A stretch of DNA of 21,963 nt. It comes from Bondarzewia mesenterica (taxonomy: Eukaryota > Basidiomycota > Agaricomycetes > Russulales > Bondarzewiaceae). The notes beneath the pieces are model-generated. The model searched no databases, was not told the DNA's origin, and saw only the letters and a list, made by a program, of their open reading frames with translations. Location: the NCBI GenBank assembly GCA_004802705.1, contig SGPL01000545.1, positions 1 through 21,963 on the forward strand. The letters run 5' to 3'. Below are positions 19,601 through 21,963 of the stretch, piece after piece (position 1 is the first letter of the stretch; each line of letters opens with the position of its first letter). The translations under genes and the position numbers were made by a program.

Positions 19601-21173
19601 TCCCTCTATATTCGAGCAGCTTGCAAAAGCGTACAAGGAGCTGGACGGCGACCAAGACATGGTGTCGCCCGCGCAAGTCGGCGGCATGTTCGTCGATTGG
19701 ACCGACCCACAGAAAGCCGTGTCAGTGGATCTCTTCACCAGCTCCCCGCACTGGGGACATATTCATAACCGTAACGTTCGTCCGCACAGAGAAATCCAAG
19801 GCCAGACTGCCGACCCCTCGATACATTTCGACATGGCCACGGACATAGTCAAGACTCTGTTCGGTCAGGCGATGGAGAGTGAGTATATGCCAGCTCGCGC
19901 CGTCCTTCCCTTACCACAAAGGCACGCACGCACGCTCACCGTCTTCGCTGTAGGGGACGAAAAGAAAGTGCTGTGTCAACTGCTCGGCAAGCTGCACATC
20001 CCCGCCGAAATCGACGACGACAAAGTCCGGACGCTCAAACTGCTCATCCACAACCTCCGCTCCGTACGTGTGACGTCGCCGTCCCCGCGATCTCAAATGA
20101 ATCTTTTTATTTTATTTTATTTTATTTTATTTGAAAACCCCGCCTCTCCCACTAGCGCCGTCCCGTGCGCGACACCACCGCCAACAACGCGTTGGCCCGG
20201 TTCGACAGCGCGATCTCGAAGAAGTTCGAGAGACAGCTGGAGGACTTCAACGAGGAGGAGTACCGCCAGCTCGAGTCCCTCAAGGACCTGTTCGAATTTC
20301 TGGACGACATCATCCCCGAGGACGACGACGACGACGGCGACGACGACGCGGAGAACGCGATGCCCCCGAAGAGGACGTCCAGGAAACGGTGCGTGTTTTT
20401 TTTTTTCCTTTTTCTCAAACGTGTCGCTGATGGCTGATGGCTCGTGGCTTCGTGCAGGCGGTCCGGCAGCGTCGCGACGACGGCCACGGAGACCACGTCA
20501 GACGAGGACCGGGATCGCGCGACGACGCCTCTGCGCAAGTCGGGCCACAGACGAACAAAGTGCGTGTTCTCGCTGTTCGGACGTGACAGGCTGACAGCCT
20601 TCATAAAATGCATCGCAGGAGACGTCGTTTCGACNATCNAGATGACGACGACGACGACGACGAGGATGTCCGGGAGCTGTCGCCATCTACGCCCAGCAGG
20701 AAGATGCCGAGGAGAGCAGCGTGCGTCCCTTTCTCTTCTCCGTCCTCCGCGCGTGTGGATCACCAGCGCTGACATCGTGCACGCAGGACGAGGCCGGTCG
20801 ACATGACCCCGATCCACTTGGAAGGCGACGACGACGACGACGACGACGAGGCCACGCCCGTGGCACCCCAGAGGCATCGCGACGCCAAGACCAAGACCAA
20901 GTATGCCCTTCCTCCTTATCCTTTCCCATTTCCTCCTCCTTTTTTCCCGCATGCGCCCCGAACGTTTGAACGCGCTGACGATCGCGCTACAGCGGAACGG
21001 CGAAGAAGTCTGCAGAGGAGCAGCGTCTGGACGACGAGATCGACGACCTGCTGGACAGTGCCAGCGATGCCGGACCGGGAGACTCGGTCCTGGGCCCGAA
21101 TTCGGGAGAGGAGGTGGAAGAGGAAGAGGACTCGGAGGTGGAAGCGCTGTTGCTCGATTCTGACGACGCGTAG
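16652..21173 (+). CDS. Condensin complex subunit 3 (non-SMC, Ycg1/CAP-G type)
   Basis: Nineteen exons: 16652-16955, 17006-17180, 17234-17422, 17476-17906, 17961-18302, 18367-18524, 18592-18786, 18840-18968, 19030-19170, 19225-19347, 19406-19537, 19596-19720, 19790-19878, 19954-20063, 20156-20388, 20458-20559, 20619-20720, 20787-20900 and 20993-21173. They total 3375 nt with consistent phases, giving 1124 residues, the size expected for fungal members. The HEAT-repeat protein binds the kleisin subunit and DNA in the condensin ring that compacts mitotic chromosomes. Recognisable parts are the N-terminus MPARTQSVLDSLSTSIPKVF, RDKESIIRVQAVIALSKLCG, DVRRAALLNIP, KAFLARVFVDHC, and a Cnd3 domain at roughly 580-880 (NSTLEGILGELIVPAVKRKE, FFPVYCYSSPANQRRMQ, FVDWTDPQKAV). 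The tail from about 920 has poly-Asp blocks and basic clusters. Unusual splice sites: donor GTTCGT (intron 6), GTTAGC (intron 7) and a GC-AG intron 11. Two N bases fall in exon 17. Confidence 0.95.
20105..20129 (+). repeat. (TTTTA)5 microsatellite in condensin intron 14
   Basis: Five perfect TTTTA copies lie within the 92-nt intron 20064-20155. The repeat makes this one of the two longest introns of the gene and is likely to be length-variable. Confidence 0.9.
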
Positions 21174-21553
21174 CAGCAGTCGCGCGCGGCTTCGGTCGGG
21201 GGGACGGACGTTTTGATCTAAGTGTGGTGTCGAGTGAATATGTATCGCGTCGAGCTTCTGTACTTTTCGCGTCGTGGACAGCTATGAACATGTTCATTTC
21301 TGTTGATTGTAGTTGCAGTCCCCTCTCACACTTCGAAGCACGGGCCGAGCTCCCCTCTGACCGTCGTGCACGATCACGGTCCGCGGTCCGCGGTCAAGCG
21401 TTCCATTGCATATCCAAGAAATCGCGAGTGACAACCATGCAATAAACCCAAAAAGCACCGCTCCGAGTATCCCTAATCGTACACGTACAACGTACCACGA
21501 ACAAAAGCGCACGCTAACCCAAAGCGACGTCACCCAACCCGAAGCGAACCACC
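21174..21553. other. Intergenic region between convergent genes
   Basis: Holds the 3' untranslated ends of condensin (plus) and the P450 (minus). No coding region is supported. An AATAAA lies at 21441-21446 on the plus strand. Confidence 0.5.
21441..21446 (+). terminator. Possible polyadenylation signal AATAAA
   Basis: The only clean AATAAA seen downstream of the condensin stop, 268 bases after it. Fungal signals are loose, so the true cleavage site may be nearer the stop. Confidence 0.3.
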
Positions 21554-21963
21554 TCAATCACAGGTCCTCTTGAACCGCAGCTGGACCGGGTCGCCCATCG
21601 GCCGCGACTGCACAATCAACCCACTCGACGTCAGACCCGCGCACACACGCGCCGCAGGAGAAACGGACGCACCTGATGGAGGTTGTTCCGATCCGGACTG
21701 GGCGCCTCGGTGACCCGCGCGCCCGACGCGTCCACGAGGTCGTAGTCATAGCACACCAGCATGAACGCGACGATCAGCTTCATCTCCAGCTGCGCGAAGC
21801 GCATGCCCAAGCACGGATGCCGCCCTTCACACGAAAAGAAACGTCATCAGCGAGGGGTCACGTCGACGGCGAACGGGAGAGACGCGGACGTACCTGCGCC
21901 CCAGCCGAGGAACGCGACGCGCCGCGCTTGTCCTCCTGCCGGCCCTGCGCGTACCGCGTCGGG
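21554..21963 (-). CDS. Cytochrome P450, C-terminal part (partial at right edge)
   Basis: Three exons on the minus strand, 21963-21894, 21824-21673 and 21607-21554 (stop TGA), are separated by GT-AG introns of 69 and 65 nt. They give FLGWGAGRHPCLGMRFAQLE, which holds the FxxGxxxCxG heme-binding loop with the axial Cys. MKLIVAFMLVCYDYDLVD and a terminal block SRPMGDPVQLRFKRTCD follow. P450s are heme mono-oxygenases, usually ER-anchored; the substrate cannot be told from this end piece. Upstream of FLGWGAG the expected family sequence (RYAQGRQEDKRGAS) lies in a different frame, so there is a one-base shift near 21905-21920, in the gene or in the assembly. The rest of the gene is outside the window. 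Confidence 0.88.

Noticed and set aside
20152..21297. Minus-strand 381-codon ORF
   Set aside because: It lies opposite the condensin tail exons and is open because of GAC repeats and high GC. Its composition is low-complexity Arg/Ser/Pro.
1..21963. CRISPR array or bacterial operon
   Set aside because: The only regular array has a period of 51 without distinct spacers, and gene structure throughout is eukaryotic.

Overview
The window looks like a draft-assembly piece of a basidiomycete fungus, most likely an Agaricomycete. The evidence is many 50-90 nt introns with GTRNGT-type donors, a condensin gene cut into 19 exons, a fungal-type P450 with the heme motif FLGWGAGRHPCLG, and a degraded Helitron. 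The exact species cannot be read from the sequence. There are runs of N in a repeat (3875-4093), two N in an exon, and probable one-base shifts in two genes, so base-level accuracy is limited in places.

Positions 1 to about 11,100 form an AT-rich, gene-poor repeat island. From the left it holds: a short GC-richer flank (1-480); a dead, truncated Helitron Rep/helicase-like gene on the minus strand (484-4253); a 51-bp-period minisatellite of about 24 units whose unit folds into a hairpin (5131-6385), with a small inverted block inside it; a decayed unidentified ORF (7102-7299); a TATA/pyrimidine-tract promoter-like stretch (8216-8285); and a 1.3-kb element flanked by long, diverged terminal inverted repeats (9242-10560) without a recognisable transposase. 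A transition zone (10,960-11,350) has degenerate AT-rich repeats and copies of a perfect 12-bp palindrome.

From about 12,600 to the end the sequence is GC-richer and gene-dense. A minus-strand gene (12640 to about 16402) encodes a long, disordered, Ser/Pro-rich protein ending in a complete RING-H2 finger, so probably an E3 ubiquitin ligase. About 250 bp away and divergent lies a complete 19-exon gene for condensin subunit 3 (Ycg1/CAP-G type, 16652-21173, 1124 residues by my splice model). Their shared promoter has three ACGCG boxes and a CACGTG box. Convergent with condensin, the C-terminal end of a cytochrome P450 gene (21554-21963, minus) runs off the right edge.

These host genes do not form a pathway. 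The link worth testing is shared cell-cycle control of the divergent pair. The most unusual structures are the hairpin minisatellite with paired arm changes, the long-TIR element, and three symmetric, similarly sized exons in the acidic condensin tail.
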